From positions 62,001-126,000 of the forward strand of contig JANGFR010000003.1 in assembly GCA_024707015.1 (NCBI GenBank): 64,000 nt of DNA, read 5' to 3'. Position numbers and translations under genes: made by a program. The notes under the pieces are model-generated. The model was not told the origin of the DNA, made no database searches, and saw only the letters and a program-made list of their open reading frames with translations. Source of the DNA: Candidatus Culexarchaeum yellowstonense (GTDB taxonomy: Archaea; Thermoproteota; Methanomethylicia; Culexarchaeales; Culexarchaeaceae). This document shows, in pieces, positions 47,965-55,041 of the stretch (within the stretch, counting starts at the first letter, position 1; every line of letters begins with the position of its first letter).

Positions 47965-48121
47965 TACATTGCCAGGCTGCTTTGCATTGTTTCCAAGGGC
48001 CATGCCGCCGAACAAGTGTGAAACCTGCCCATACATTGAACACTGCAGGAAATGCCTCAGGAAAGAGGCCCTAAAAACAATCCTAATAAAAATCGAGGAA
48101 ATCGAGCGGAAGCTGAGGTGA
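47948..48121 (+). CDS. 57-residue Cys-rich protein of the element
   Basis: A GTG-initiated frame with GAGGTG 7 bases upstream that overlaps the previous gene by 17 bases. Cysteines cluster as CETCPYIEHCRKC, suggesting a small zinc-binding unit, followed by a charged helix (LIKIEEIERKLR). Its 3' end contains GAGGTGA used by the PrimPol gene, so it is well placed in the operon. It could be a replication accessory protein. Confidence 0.5.
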   Translation: MKPEYNTLPGCFALFPRAMPPNKCETCPYIEHCRKCLRKEALKTILIKIEEIERKLR

Positions 48122-48124
48122 AAA

Positions 48125-49777
48125 ATGATGAGCCTCAGAGACATTGAATTTTTTGGATTGAGATTGTATAACGCTGGGTTCAACGTCATCCCAGTGAGTG
48201 AAGAGAAGAGGCCATTCACATCTTGGAATAGTGAGAAGAGGATGGAAGAAGAGGAGTTTAAAAAGCTATTGAGTAAAGCTACGGGAATAGGTATAGCTGC
48301 AGGTCCTATACATCCATTTGGAGATAAATACGATCTATTGATCGTGGATATTGATAAGCCCAGCATTCTGAGGAGAACCCCATATTTTGAGCATAAGCTG
48401 AGCCAAACAGTCCTATGGATGACCGGTCCACGCTGCCCAAAATGTGAAGCAAAAAAGATTGATAAAGAAATCGAGGTCCTGGAACTTGGGAAGAGGTTTC
48501 TATGTAAGAAATGCAGCTTGGAGTTCATATTGGATGATGCTAAGAGGGGGTTGGCAGCATTATTCATAATCGATAAAGACTCCTTAAAAGAGGGGATGAG
48601 TAGAGGGGGAGTAGAGGTAAAGAGGCGGAACTATCAGCTAATCCCCCCAAGCATTCACCCAAGTGGAGTATACTACAGTTGGATTAACCCAATAGATTTC
48701 ACAAAGAAAAACTTTGGAGTAGCATACTTGGATCCCCAAGATCTAAGGGTAATATTAAGTGAATGCATGGAAGCTGAGCTAAACCCAGAGGTTGAAGTTA
48801 AGGAGGACCTGGAGCTGAAAGTGAAGGCTGAAGAGAAGCCTAAAACCCCAGCAGCTGCTGGTATTGAGGAAAAAAGGGTTCAAGTCCCCCAAACTGCGAA
48901 TGCATTTCCAAAGAAATGCCCATACTGCCTAAAATACCATTCGATAAAATGTCCTGCTGAAAATGAGGAAAGTATAAGGACGGGGGTTTTCTTTCAGGGT
49001 GAGGATTCGGAGCCCGTGAGGGAAGATTGTTTTGAGCCTGATTTGGGGAGGATGAGGCCATTCCCTACTTCTCCTGCAACGGATATAAATGAAACCTTTA
49101 GTTACATGGGTGATAGGCCGTTTAAGGGGCGTGTGCAGGTTGGCGCTTTAACCACCCCCTCAAGCCGTTTCACCACGATTGTCTTTCAATGTAGGGTGGA
49201 AGACTGCAGGATTGGGGATTGCCCCCTAGCTGGAGGTTTAACTTTAAGTGTTAATGGGGAGGGTGGATTTGATCCCTCAGCCTTCGCCACATACTTCGAC
49301 ACAAACAACCCCATGGATGCATTATACGTTTACGCGGAGAAGTACAGTTTCAATAGGTGCTCCGAGTGGAGGAGGAAGATTGCATATACTGGGAGCGATG
49401 AGAGGGCGGTTACAGGCGCCATAATTTATGATTTAACGGGGAGGGAGGGGAGGGCTTGGTTCATACATGGGGAAAAATGCGATCTGCGGCGGGCGCCCAA
49501 CTGGATTATTGCTGAGGGATGGCTTTGCAGAGGCTATAAAGGCCGCATAGGCGTACTAATTCAAGCATTTAAGGGGGAATCTGAAGTTATTGCCCCTCCA
49601 CCTGAGGAGGTTGAGAAGGCTAGGGCTATCCTTAAAAAACTTGTAGTTGATGGGGGGTTGGAGGGATCCGCCGTATGGAGGTTGGCTGAGCTTTTAAGGA
49701 GAAAGGTTAATGCCAAGGGAGGTGAGGAAGGGGTTTGCAGCCGACCTACTATTAGTCGCCGGCCCAGTATGGGTTAA
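48125..49777 (+). CDS. PrimPol (AEP primase-polymerase) with zinc insertion and OB-like MCM N-terminal region
   Basis: A 550-residue replication protein. Residues 10-200 are an AEP prim-pol domain: NAGFNVIPVSEEKRPFTSW, the metal-binding LLIVDIDKPS (Asp75, Asp77) and IPPSIHPSGVYYSW with the nucleotide-binding His178. A zinc ribbon with Cys104, 107, 127 and 130 is inserted inside this domain. After a polar linker, residues about 330-500 look like the OB/zinc region of MCM proteins (RVQVGALTTPSSRF, FQCRVEDCRIGDCP, WIIAEGWLCRGYKGRIGVLI). The frame ends in the overlap with the next gene, which supplies the MCM-like AAA+ part. GAGGTGA precedes the start; ATG 48128 gives better spacing. Confidence 0.8.
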   Translation: MMSLRDIEFFGLRLYNAGFNVIPVSEEKRPFTSWNSEKRMEEEEFKKLLSKATGIGIAAGPIHPFGDKYDLLIVDIDKPSILRRTPYFEHKLSQTVLWMTGPRCPKCEAKKIDKEIEVLELGKRFLCKKCSLEFILDDAKRGLAALFIIDKDSLKEGMSRGGVEVKRRNYQLIPPSIHPSGVYYSWINPIDFTKKNFGVAYLDPQDLRVILSECMEAELNPEVEVKEDLELKVKAEEKPKTPAAAGIEEKRVQVPQTANAFPKKCPYCLKYHSIKCPAENEESIRTGVFFQGEDSEPVREDCFEPDLGRMRPFPTSPATDINETFSYMGDRPFKGRVQVGALTTPSSRFTTIVFQCRVEDCRIGDCPLAGGLTLSVNGEGGFDPSAFATYFDTNNPMDALYVYAEKYSFNRCSEWRRKIAYTGSDERAVTGAIIYDLTGREGRAWFIHGEKCDLRRAPNWIIAEGWLCRGYKGRIGVLIQAFKGESEVIAPPPEEVEKARAILKKLVVDGGLEGSAVWRLAELLRRKVNAKGGEEGVCSRPTISRRPSMG

Positions 49778-51062
49778 AACCCCAGAGAATGCTGATAGGG
49801 AGCTTGGGCCAACAATTTGTGAGCTTGGTCCAAGCACAAACTATAAGTCTCAGAGGGGGAGGTTCCTGGTGGAGTGGATTGGAGCTGGGAAGTATCTGCG
49901 AGGAAGAAAAACGGAGGCGGGGTTAACTGCGGGATTGGAGAAGATTGAGGGGTTAGGCTGGGTGGCGAAGAAGGGTGCCCTACCATCAGCGGACCTATGC
50001 TTCATAGTCGTGGATAACGCTCCTCCCCACGCATTGGATGAGCAAATTGAGTCGAGGAGGGATGGCATTGTAAGTGTGGCTGGAATTAAGAGCATGGAGC
50101 TATGGGCTAGGACACGCCTCAAGCTTCTTAACAATCCTCTCCAGCCACTTGAGGAACTCGTCTACAAATGCGTCGCATTGAAAATGTTTGACAGCAAACT
50201 AATCGCCCGCATGACATTCGCCATATACACCTATGGAATTAGCGTTGATGAACGCTACGATCCCACAATATCCTCCTTAACTGCAGAGGAGGAAGCAATA
50301 CTTGAAGCTGCGAGGACGATCATACGGTGGAATCTCAGTCAAGAGGTAACCTACACAGTTCCACTCAGCCTATGGCCAAAAATAATGGAGTATAGTAAGC
50401 AGCTTGAACTGAAATATGGATGTGAAGACATACCCCTACTTTTACGCAACATCCCATATAAGCTTGCAGTATTAGCCTACAGCTTCGCAATCCTCGAAGG
50501 GGAAACAGAGCCCTCTGAGAGACATTATAGGCTTGCATATGAGTGGCTTGACTACTGTGCAAAAGACATAGAGCTGGACAAGTATGCAGAGGTCCAGAGG
50601 ACGCTGCGAAACCTCAGCGACGAGGAATATGAAAAAATCCGCAAGGCAATAGAGGAGGAGATTGAGAGAGACATCAATGCATATGGTGGAGAACGTGAAG
50701 ACAGCCACATATACAGGTTCCTCGAATACCTCGTGAAACATGGAACAACACGCTGCGATGAATTGGCAGCATACCTAGAAGTTGATGAGAAGACAGTTAA
50801 ACGGAAAGCACAACTCCTCAAAGGGCTTGGATTACTGCGCAGTGGAAAAGATGGATATACCTATACACCGAAGGGAGTGAGATTCATTAAGAGATGGATA
50901 ACCCCTGTCCCCGATGTCCCCGATGCCACCACTTTTAAGGGGCAGAGGCAACCTGGAGAAGATCTGAAAATATATCTCACCCAAAAAAGTGGGGACAATG
51001 AGGACATAGAGGACAAAGAGAAAAACAACAATAACCCCAAACAGGAAGAGGTGAACAAATAA
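49710..51062 (+). CDS. Divergent MCM-like AAA+ helicase with C-terminal winged helix
   Basis: A 450-residue protein aligned by eye to the MCM AAA+ module. EVRKGFAADLLLVAGP matches the MCM GHEEVKKALLLQLFGG segment. Walker A is GPSTNYKSQ (Lys-Ser kept). AEAGLTA-like EAGLTAGLEKIEGLGW and KKGALPSAD match the MCM hairpin. Walker B is CFIVVDNAP, with Asp kept but Glu replaced by Asn. Sensor 1 is LLNNP, and the finger region is FDSKLIARMTF. A C-terminal winged helix (RFLEYLVKHGTTRCDELAAY, DEKTVKRKAQLL) ends the domain. It overlaps the PrimPol frame by 68 bases; AAGGAG lies 11 bases before ATG 49710. Confidence 0.72.
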   Translation: MPREVRKGFAADLLLVAGPVWVKTPENADRELGPTICELGPSTNYKSQRGRFLVEWIGAGKYLRGRKTEAGLTAGLEKIEGLGWVAKKGALPSADLCFIVVDNAPPHALDEQIESRRDGIVSVAGIKSMELWARTRLKLLNNPLQPLEELVYKCVALKMFDSKLIARMTFAIYTYGISVDERYDPTISSLTAEEEAILEAARTIIRWNLSQEVTYTVPLSLWPKIMEYSKQLELKYGCEDIPLLLRNIPYKLAVLAYSFAILEGETEPSERHYRLAYEWLDYCAKDIELDKYAEVQRTLRNLSDEEYEKIRKAIEEEIERDINAYGGEREDSHIYRFLEYLVKHGTTRCDELAAYLEVDEKTVKRKAQLLKGLGLLRSGKDGYTYTPKGVRFIKRWITPVPDVPDATTFKGQRQPGEDLKIYLTQKSGDNEDIEDKEKNNNNPKQEEVNK

Positions 51063-51283
51063 TGGGCCTCTTGAAATGGCTCCTGGAGAAAATAGTGGTT
51101 TACGGCATGGTTATAACATTCTTCTACTTTATCGGTGAAGGGTTGGGGATTGTGCCGAAGCCTTTAAAGGACCTGGCCACCTGGGTTCAAACAAACTTCC
51201 CCTATATCGTTTTCCTGATTTGCGTGATCGTGGTCTGCTACACGATCATCAGGATTTCAAATAATAGAGTGAAGGGAGAGTAA
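51062..51283 (+). CDS. 73-residue two-TM protein of the element
   Basis: Starts at ATG 51062 on the last base of the previous stop, with GAGGTGA 7 bases upstream. It has two hydrophobic segments (ENIVVYGMVITFFYFIG-like region near 10-30, and YIVFLICVIVVCYTIIRI near 48-66) and a short charged tail. It may be a virion membrane or partition protein. No family is recognised. Confidence 0.55.
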   Translation: MGLLKWLLEKIVVYGMVITFFYFIGEGLGIVPKPLKDLATWVQTNFPYIVFLICVIVVCYTIIRISNNRVKGE

Positions 51284-51286
51284 ATT

Positions 51287-51409
51287 ATGGATTTGGATAC
51301 GATCATTGGATTGTTGATCGTGATAGCCATAATATTGGTTATTGCGATCTCATTAACGAGACATGGGGAAGAAGAATATCCGAAGGGGAGGAGATGGGAA
51401 TATGGGTGA
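51287..51409 (+). CDS. 40-residue single-TM protein of the element
   Basis: ATG 51287 follows GGGAGAG by about 6 bases. The product is one membrane helix (TIIGLLIVIAIILVIAISL) with a charged tail (RHGEEEYPKGRRWEYG). Its stop overlaps the start of the next gene (ATGGGTGA), the usual layout of this operon. Confidence 0.5.
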   Translation: MDLDTIIGLLIVIAIILVIAISLTRHGEEEYPKGRRWEYG

Positions 51410-51599
51410 CCATGAAATATTCTATATTCTCTCAGCATTGCTGGGGCAGTTGACTGGCTACGCATTATTCCATTTGAGGAGTTATTGGTTTGCATTTACG
51501 ATCTTCCTATTCTGGCTTTTACTCATTTATCTTGAGCTTGAGGATGAGAAGGAAGGGGTGAAGATTGAGGATGAAGCTTCTTTTTCCCGTGTGTTTTGA
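51402..51599 (+). CDS. 65-residue two-TM protein of the element
   Basis: ATG 51402 is chosen because GGAGGAG lies about 10 bases upstream and the start overlaps the previous stop. It has two hydrophobic stretches (FYILSALLGQLTGYALFHL, WFAFTIFLFWLLLIYLEL) and an acidic tail. This is the third small membrane protein in a row. Its function is unknown. Confidence 0.5.
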   Translation: MGDHEIFYILSALLGQLTGYALFHLRSYWFAFTIFLFWLLLIYLELEDEKEGVKIEDEASFSRVF

Positions 51600-51616
51600 T
51601 GGGGGGTGAAATGGTT

Positions 51617-52309
51617 ATGGATGGGGAAGATGTGAAGGATGAGGAGGGGATGGATGCTGAGGGGGTGGAGGATGAAGAGTTAAAGGAAACTATTCTTGCA
51701 GCTTTACGTGCTCCGCGCCGCGGCGACTTGGAGGAAATTTTGGCTTCCAATTTGGCTGCCGCCGTATTCGCCCAGCCACTGGAGAAGATTCGCATGATAT
51801 TTGAAGCCTTCCTTCTATTGCCTGAGGAGGAGCAGATCTTGATCGTTGATGATGAGGGGGAGATTGAGAGGATTAGGCAGCTCTATGAGGTTGCCATCTC
51901 CCTCAGCAATACAATAGTGGAGGGGCATACTGGGACAGTTCCATGGAGCTTCAGCATTTCCTCAGCCGATAGATACCTATGCCACTTCATAAACCGCATA
52001 TGGCAGTTTTGGAACACTGAGGAGTGGCACCTCTTCTTCGATGAGGTGAGGAAAGCGGACCTGAATAGTGAGGAGGGGAGGAGGATTTGGAATGCATATT
52101 TAAGGGAGCTGGCTCGATTCCTATGCAGCGGCTTCGCCCCCCTCAGCCTAATAAATCAAGTTCAAAGCGAATATATCGTGAAGGTTATGCCCTATGCAAG
52201 CCATATTCTCCGCGAAATATTCAAACGCTACATAACCAAGGAGACTTGGGAAACCATGCTTTCCATTGTTGGTGGGAGGGGGAGGGTTAAGGCTGGTGGG
52301 CAGCCTTGA
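51617..52309 (+). CDS. Hypothetical acidic protein of the element
   Basis: About 230 residues. ATG 51617 is favoured because GGGTGA lies 7 bases upstream; ATG 51611, ATG 51599 and TTG 51596 are alternatives. The N-terminus is strongly acidic (DGEDVKDEEGMDAEGVEDEE), then helical (EEILASNLAAAVFAQPLEKI, RLYEVAISLSNTIVEG-like region). No family is recognised. Its TGA overlaps the start of the ATPase gene. Confidence 0.55.
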   Translation: MDGEDVKDEEGMDAEGVEDEELKETILAALRAPRRGDLEEILASNLAAAVFAQPLEKIRMIFEAFLLLPEEEQILIVDDEGEIERIRQLYEVAISLSNTIVEGHTGTVPWSFSISSADRYLCHFINRIWQFWNTEEWHLFFDEVRKADLNSEEGRRIWNAYLRELARFLCSGFAPLSLINQVQSEYIVKVMPYASHILREIFKRYITKETWETMLSIVGGRGRVKAGGQP

Positions 52310-53418
52310 AGATTGCCTGGCTCATAGGCAGTGAAGCAATAAAGTGGAATAGGCCACTTGTATGGCTTACCTTGGGGGTGCGTGGAGCAGGGAAAAGCAG
52401 CTTCCTAGAATACCTTGCCGAGCAGCATTTGGAGCATGGAAACTGCGTACTAGATCTATTTGCCTGCAGGGCAGGAGAAAATCTGGCTTGGCTGAGGAGT
52501 AAATGGGTGAAGGAGAAAAATATTCTGCTACTAACAGATGAAAACGCCATTGTAGAGGTCCCCAACGGCATTACAGTTAAACCTTACAGTAAACTCTCAC
52601 TTTCAGACTTCAATGAGTACGATATAATCATAAACAGCAGCCCCCTCTACAGGAATCTCGACGCAGAGTATGAGGCCTGCAACCACATAATCGATATGCT
52701 TTGGCATAGGCTGCATTGGACTCGCATAATATTCACAATTTGCCGTGAAGCCTCAAGCCTAATATATAGCAGGCTGAAGGTGGTGGAGAGTCAGCAGGCT
52801 GCGAAAGCCTTCCTCATATATTGGCTGCGGGAGTCGCGTCACGTGGGATGCAGCCTAGGCCTCGACAGCGTACGACTCACCAGCCTAGACATAGATGTAC
52901 GCAGCCTCGCAGACTTCATAGTATTCAAAGCCCAGGGAGCTGGAGGGTTGCCCCGTGAATTATGGTATATCTATCGCTACCTGCAGCCAAGCTTCATTCA
53001 AAACATGAAGCCAAACGAATTTGTCATCCTCTCAAGAAAAGGACATTTAGGCTTAGGCGTATTCCCATATCCCACCTGGCATAAGGAGGAGGGGGAAGAC
53101 ATACTTTCAAAACTAAACATAAAAGTCACTTTCGAAGAGAAACCTGAGGAGGGAGTTTATAGGGGGAAATATAAGACGATTGGGGATGCTGAACATGCGG
53201 AAATAATTGAAATGTACGTTGAGCAGGGATATAGCATGGCTGAAATTGCGGAGAAGATAGGCCGCAGCACCCAAACAATATTCAGCCACATAAACAGGCA
53301 TACACGTGACGTGCAGCGACTTGGCTACTGCCCCCGATGTAGACGTGCAGGATCGAAGCTTCAATCCACACCAGCCAAACCCACAGTTCAAGCAGCCGAA
53401 AACTATGAGGAACTATGA
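52306..53418 (+). CDS. P-loop ATPase with C-terminal HTH, packaging or partition candidate
   Basis: A 370-residue protein starting at TTG 52306, overlapping the previous stop. Walker A is VWLTLGVRGAGKSSFLEYLA near residue 25. The following strands (YDIIINSSP, IIFTICREASS) and AQGAGGLPRELWYIYRYL fit the FtsK/HerA-like or Zot-like ATPases that package DNA in archaeal viruses. A Hin-type HTH follows near residue 300 (MYVEQGYSMAEIAEKIGRST), and then CPRCRRAG. ATPase plus DNA-binding HTH suits DNA translocation or partition; the choice between them is inference. Confidence 0.6.
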   Translation: MKIAWLIGSEAIKWNRPLVWLTLGVRGAGKSSFLEYLAEQHLEHGNCVLDLFACRAGENLAWLRSKWVKEKNILLLTDENAIVEVPNGITVKPYSKLSLSDFNEYDIIINSSPLYRNLDAEYEACNHIIDMLWHRLHWTRIIFTICREASSLIYSRLKVVESQQAAKAFLIYWLRESRHVGCSLGLDSVRLTSLDIDVRSLADFIVFKAQGAGGLPRELWYIYRYLQPSFIQNMKPNEFVILSRKGHLGLGVFPYPTWHKEEGEDILSKLNIKVTFEEKPEEGVYRGKYKTIGDAEHAEIIEMYVEQGYSMAEIAEKIGRSTQTIFSHINRHTRDVQRLGYCPRCRRAGSKLQSTPAKPTVQAAENYEEL

Positions 53419-53477
53419 GATCATCACCTCCAAGCATTTTTAACATTTAAAACCTAGATCTACAAATCAAAAACAAA

Positions 53478-53720
53478 TTGGCTAGTGGACCTAGCCCCCA
53501 GGAATTGCCTCCTGAAAATGTCCAGCAGTTGCTAGACGTTTTCAAGTCATCAAGTTCAAGTTATCAAGCTTATCAAGTTTATCAAGGTGAAAGTAAGAAG
53601 GGGCATGAAAAATTCAATGTAGCAATGGCTCTAAAAAAGTGGAGCAGAGGCTCAAGTAAAAATGTAGGGGGGATTGATTATCTAATCAATTATAATCAAT
53701 TGATTACAGTTGATTTGTAA
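53478..53720 (+). CDS. Uncertain 80-residue frame at the right end of the element
   Basis: A TTG-initiated frame of low complexity (QELPPENVQQLLDVFKSSSS, then SYQAYQVYQG). Its 3' end lies over a cluster of palindromes. The segment LPPENVQQLLDVF is near-identical to LPEKDQQLLDNF encoded at 46025-46066, with mostly synonymous codon changes, which hints that part of it is or was coding. It may be a remnant. Confidence 0.3.
   Translation: MASGPSPQELPPENVQQLLDVFKSSSSSYQAYQVYQGESKKGHEKFNVAMALKKWSRGSSKNVGGIDYLINYNQLITVDL
53561..53587 (+). repeat. Three tandem 9-bp repeats
   Basis: TTATCAAGC, TTATCAAGT and TTATCAAGG follow each other at 53561, 53570 and 53579. A further ATCAAG lies at 53549. They may be iteron-like or simply encode the YQ repeats of an uncertain frame. 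Confidence 0.5.
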
Positions 53721-53728
53721 ATCAACTG
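53673..53728. repeat. Cluster of three palindromes at the element's right end
   Basis: Three inverted repeats lie side by side and share the core TTGATT/AATCAA. The first is ATTGATTA at 53673 with TAATCAAT at 53683. The second is the perfect palindrome TAATCAATTGATTA at 53693-53706. The third has arms CAGTTGATTT and AAATCAACTG at 53707-53728. With the 9-bp repeats just upstream this is the most structured non-coding sequence in the window. An origin, an operator or a recombination site would fit. Confidence 0.7.
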
Positions 53729-53796
53729 AATGGAGATGAAACTGTGAAAGCGGCTAGCTCCACTCTACGCAACATTTGTTTGTTTGATTTCTACGT

Positions 53797-53820
53797 TTCC
53801 CATCTCCCCCTATATGGGAG
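53797..53820. promoter_or_regulatory. CCCAT...ATGGG motif at the element's right end
   Basis: TTCCCAT at 53797-53803 and CCTATATGGGAG at 53809-53820 repeat the motif ahead of the integrase. No element gene follows it here, but in the excised circle it would lie in the integrase promoter region. Confidence 0.35.
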
Positions 53821-53853
53821 TATTGGTTTTGGTGGATGGATTTTTAACCAATT

Positions 53854-54624
53854 TTGGTTTTTGGAAAAGTTGACTGTTTCTTAGATAAGTTTAAGGTTGC
53901 TGTGAAGCATGAATGGATGAACAAATTGATCAACTCAAAAAAGCATTTAAAGATCATAGAGTTATGTAGCGGCACAGGTATTGGTGGAATAGCATTATCA
54001 AAAATTTTAATTGAAAACGGTAAGAGTGTGGAATTAAAGATGCTGGATGCACGTAGAGAAGCTTTAGAGAAGGCTTTAGATTTCAGCTTAAAGGAGCTTG
54101 GATTCAAAGCTCAAATTCAAGTGGCAGACATATTAAAACCAGACTACTTAGAGGGGAAGTATGATATTGCATTAATGTATGGATTCTCATCATCCCATTT
54201 CAATCCATGGGAAATGATAAAAATACTTTCATCAATCCAAGAAATAATAGTTGAAGATGGAATACTATTAATGGAAGAAAGGGATAGAATTCAAGGGGTA
54301 TTCCTAAGAGGATATCAACAGATCCTACCAGAATACTCTGAAAACAAAACCGTCTTAACAATCCACAAAGATTACAATGCATTGAAGGGGGAATTCTATA
54401 GAATAATATTTGATCTGAAGAGCGGTGAGAGAAGTGAAATGAAAGTTTACTTTTGGGGCTTAGCTGAACTAATGAGCATGGTGTGGATCTTCTTCAAAGA
54501 CGTTGACTTCATACCATATCAATATGGAAATTATAGGGGGATAATAATAGCATACAAACCAAGAGGGAAACTTACACACCTCGACTTCTCAGAAACGCCA
54601 AAGTTCTATGTAAAAAGAGCATAA
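53854..54624 (+). pseudogene. 3' part of the split methyltransferase gene
   Basis: A frame of 256 residues from TTG 53854. The first ten codons come from the element; the host-derived part begins near LDKFKVAVKHEWMNKL. The SAM motif I is IIELCSGTGIGGIALS near residue 34, and motif IV-like DIALMYGFSSSHF follows. The normal N-terminus (YPWPEDPSRD) is left behind at 44.6 kb. The SAM-binding core is intact, so a shortened enzyme could still be made from the element-provided TTG. Whether it is active is unknown. Confidence 0.68.
53881..53897 (+). repeat. Right junction repeat (attR candidate)
   Basis: TTAGATAAGTTTAAGGT is the partner of the left junction repeat at 44685-44701, in the same orientation. 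It lies inside the right-hand part of the split methyltransferase gene. Confidence 0.6.
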
Positions 54625-54687
54625 ATAATTAAAGAAGCTATTCCAAAATATAACATGAATAATGCAAGAAATTGTTTAGGTGTTTAA

Positions 54688-55041
54688 ATGTCTAGAATCA
54701 CTTTAACAGATTTGGAAATTGAATATTCTAAGATTAGGAGACAATACTTGGAGAATGCAATGAAGTACCTGAGGAGGATAAAGGATGTTTGCAAAACATT
54801 CGATCCGAAATGCAGAGTAATAGTTTTCGGAAGCTATGTACGTGGTGACATGAAGCCGGATAGCGACGTAGACGTACTAGTAATCACAGATAATGCAAAA
54901 GATGCTCAATATAGGGGGAAGCTGTACGTGGCAATAGCTAGAGATATAGGTTTAATAACACCCTTCGAAATACACATCATAACCAGCAAAGAATACGAGG
55001 ATTGGTATAGGAAGTTTATAGACGTTCAGCAAGAAATATAG
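54688..55041 (+). CDS. MNT-type nucleotidyltransferase (antitoxin family)
   Basis: A 117-residue minimal nucleotidyltransferase. The active-site motif is VIVFGSYVRGDMKPDSDVDVLV near residues 45-65 (shown here only as the GSx10DxD type), followed by PFEIHIITSKEYEDW. Such proteins usually pair with a HEPN toxin and block it by AMPylation, but no HEPN gene is adjacent. The nearest HEPN genes are far away at 20.4 kb and a decayed copy at 23.6 kb. It lies just outside the element's right junction. Confidence 0.82.
   Translation: MSRITLTDLEIEYSKIRRQYLENAMKYLRRIKDVCKTFDPKCRVIVFGSYVRGDMKPDSDVDVLVITDNAKDAQYRGKLYVAIARDIGLITPFEIHIITSKEYEDWYRKFIDVQQEI

Larger units (their letters stand above)
44689..53897. 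mobile_element. Integrated plasmid or virus of about 9.2 kb
   Basis: The segment begins and ends at imperfect direct repeats inside one interrupted methyltransferase gene. It holds a tyrosine integrase at the left end, a leftward unknown gene, then a tightly packed rightward operon: small proteins, PrimPol, MCM-like AAA+, four small or unknown proteins including three membrane proteins, and a P-loop ATPase. By eye its genes are richer in G and C than the flanks. Integrase plus replication module plus packaging-like ATPase fits an integrated archaeal plasmid or a virus. No recognisable capsid gene is seen. Confidence 0.8.

Noticed and set aside
53561-53728. CRISPR-like repeats
   Set aside because: Units are only 9 bp in tandem or immediate palindromes, with no unique spacers.
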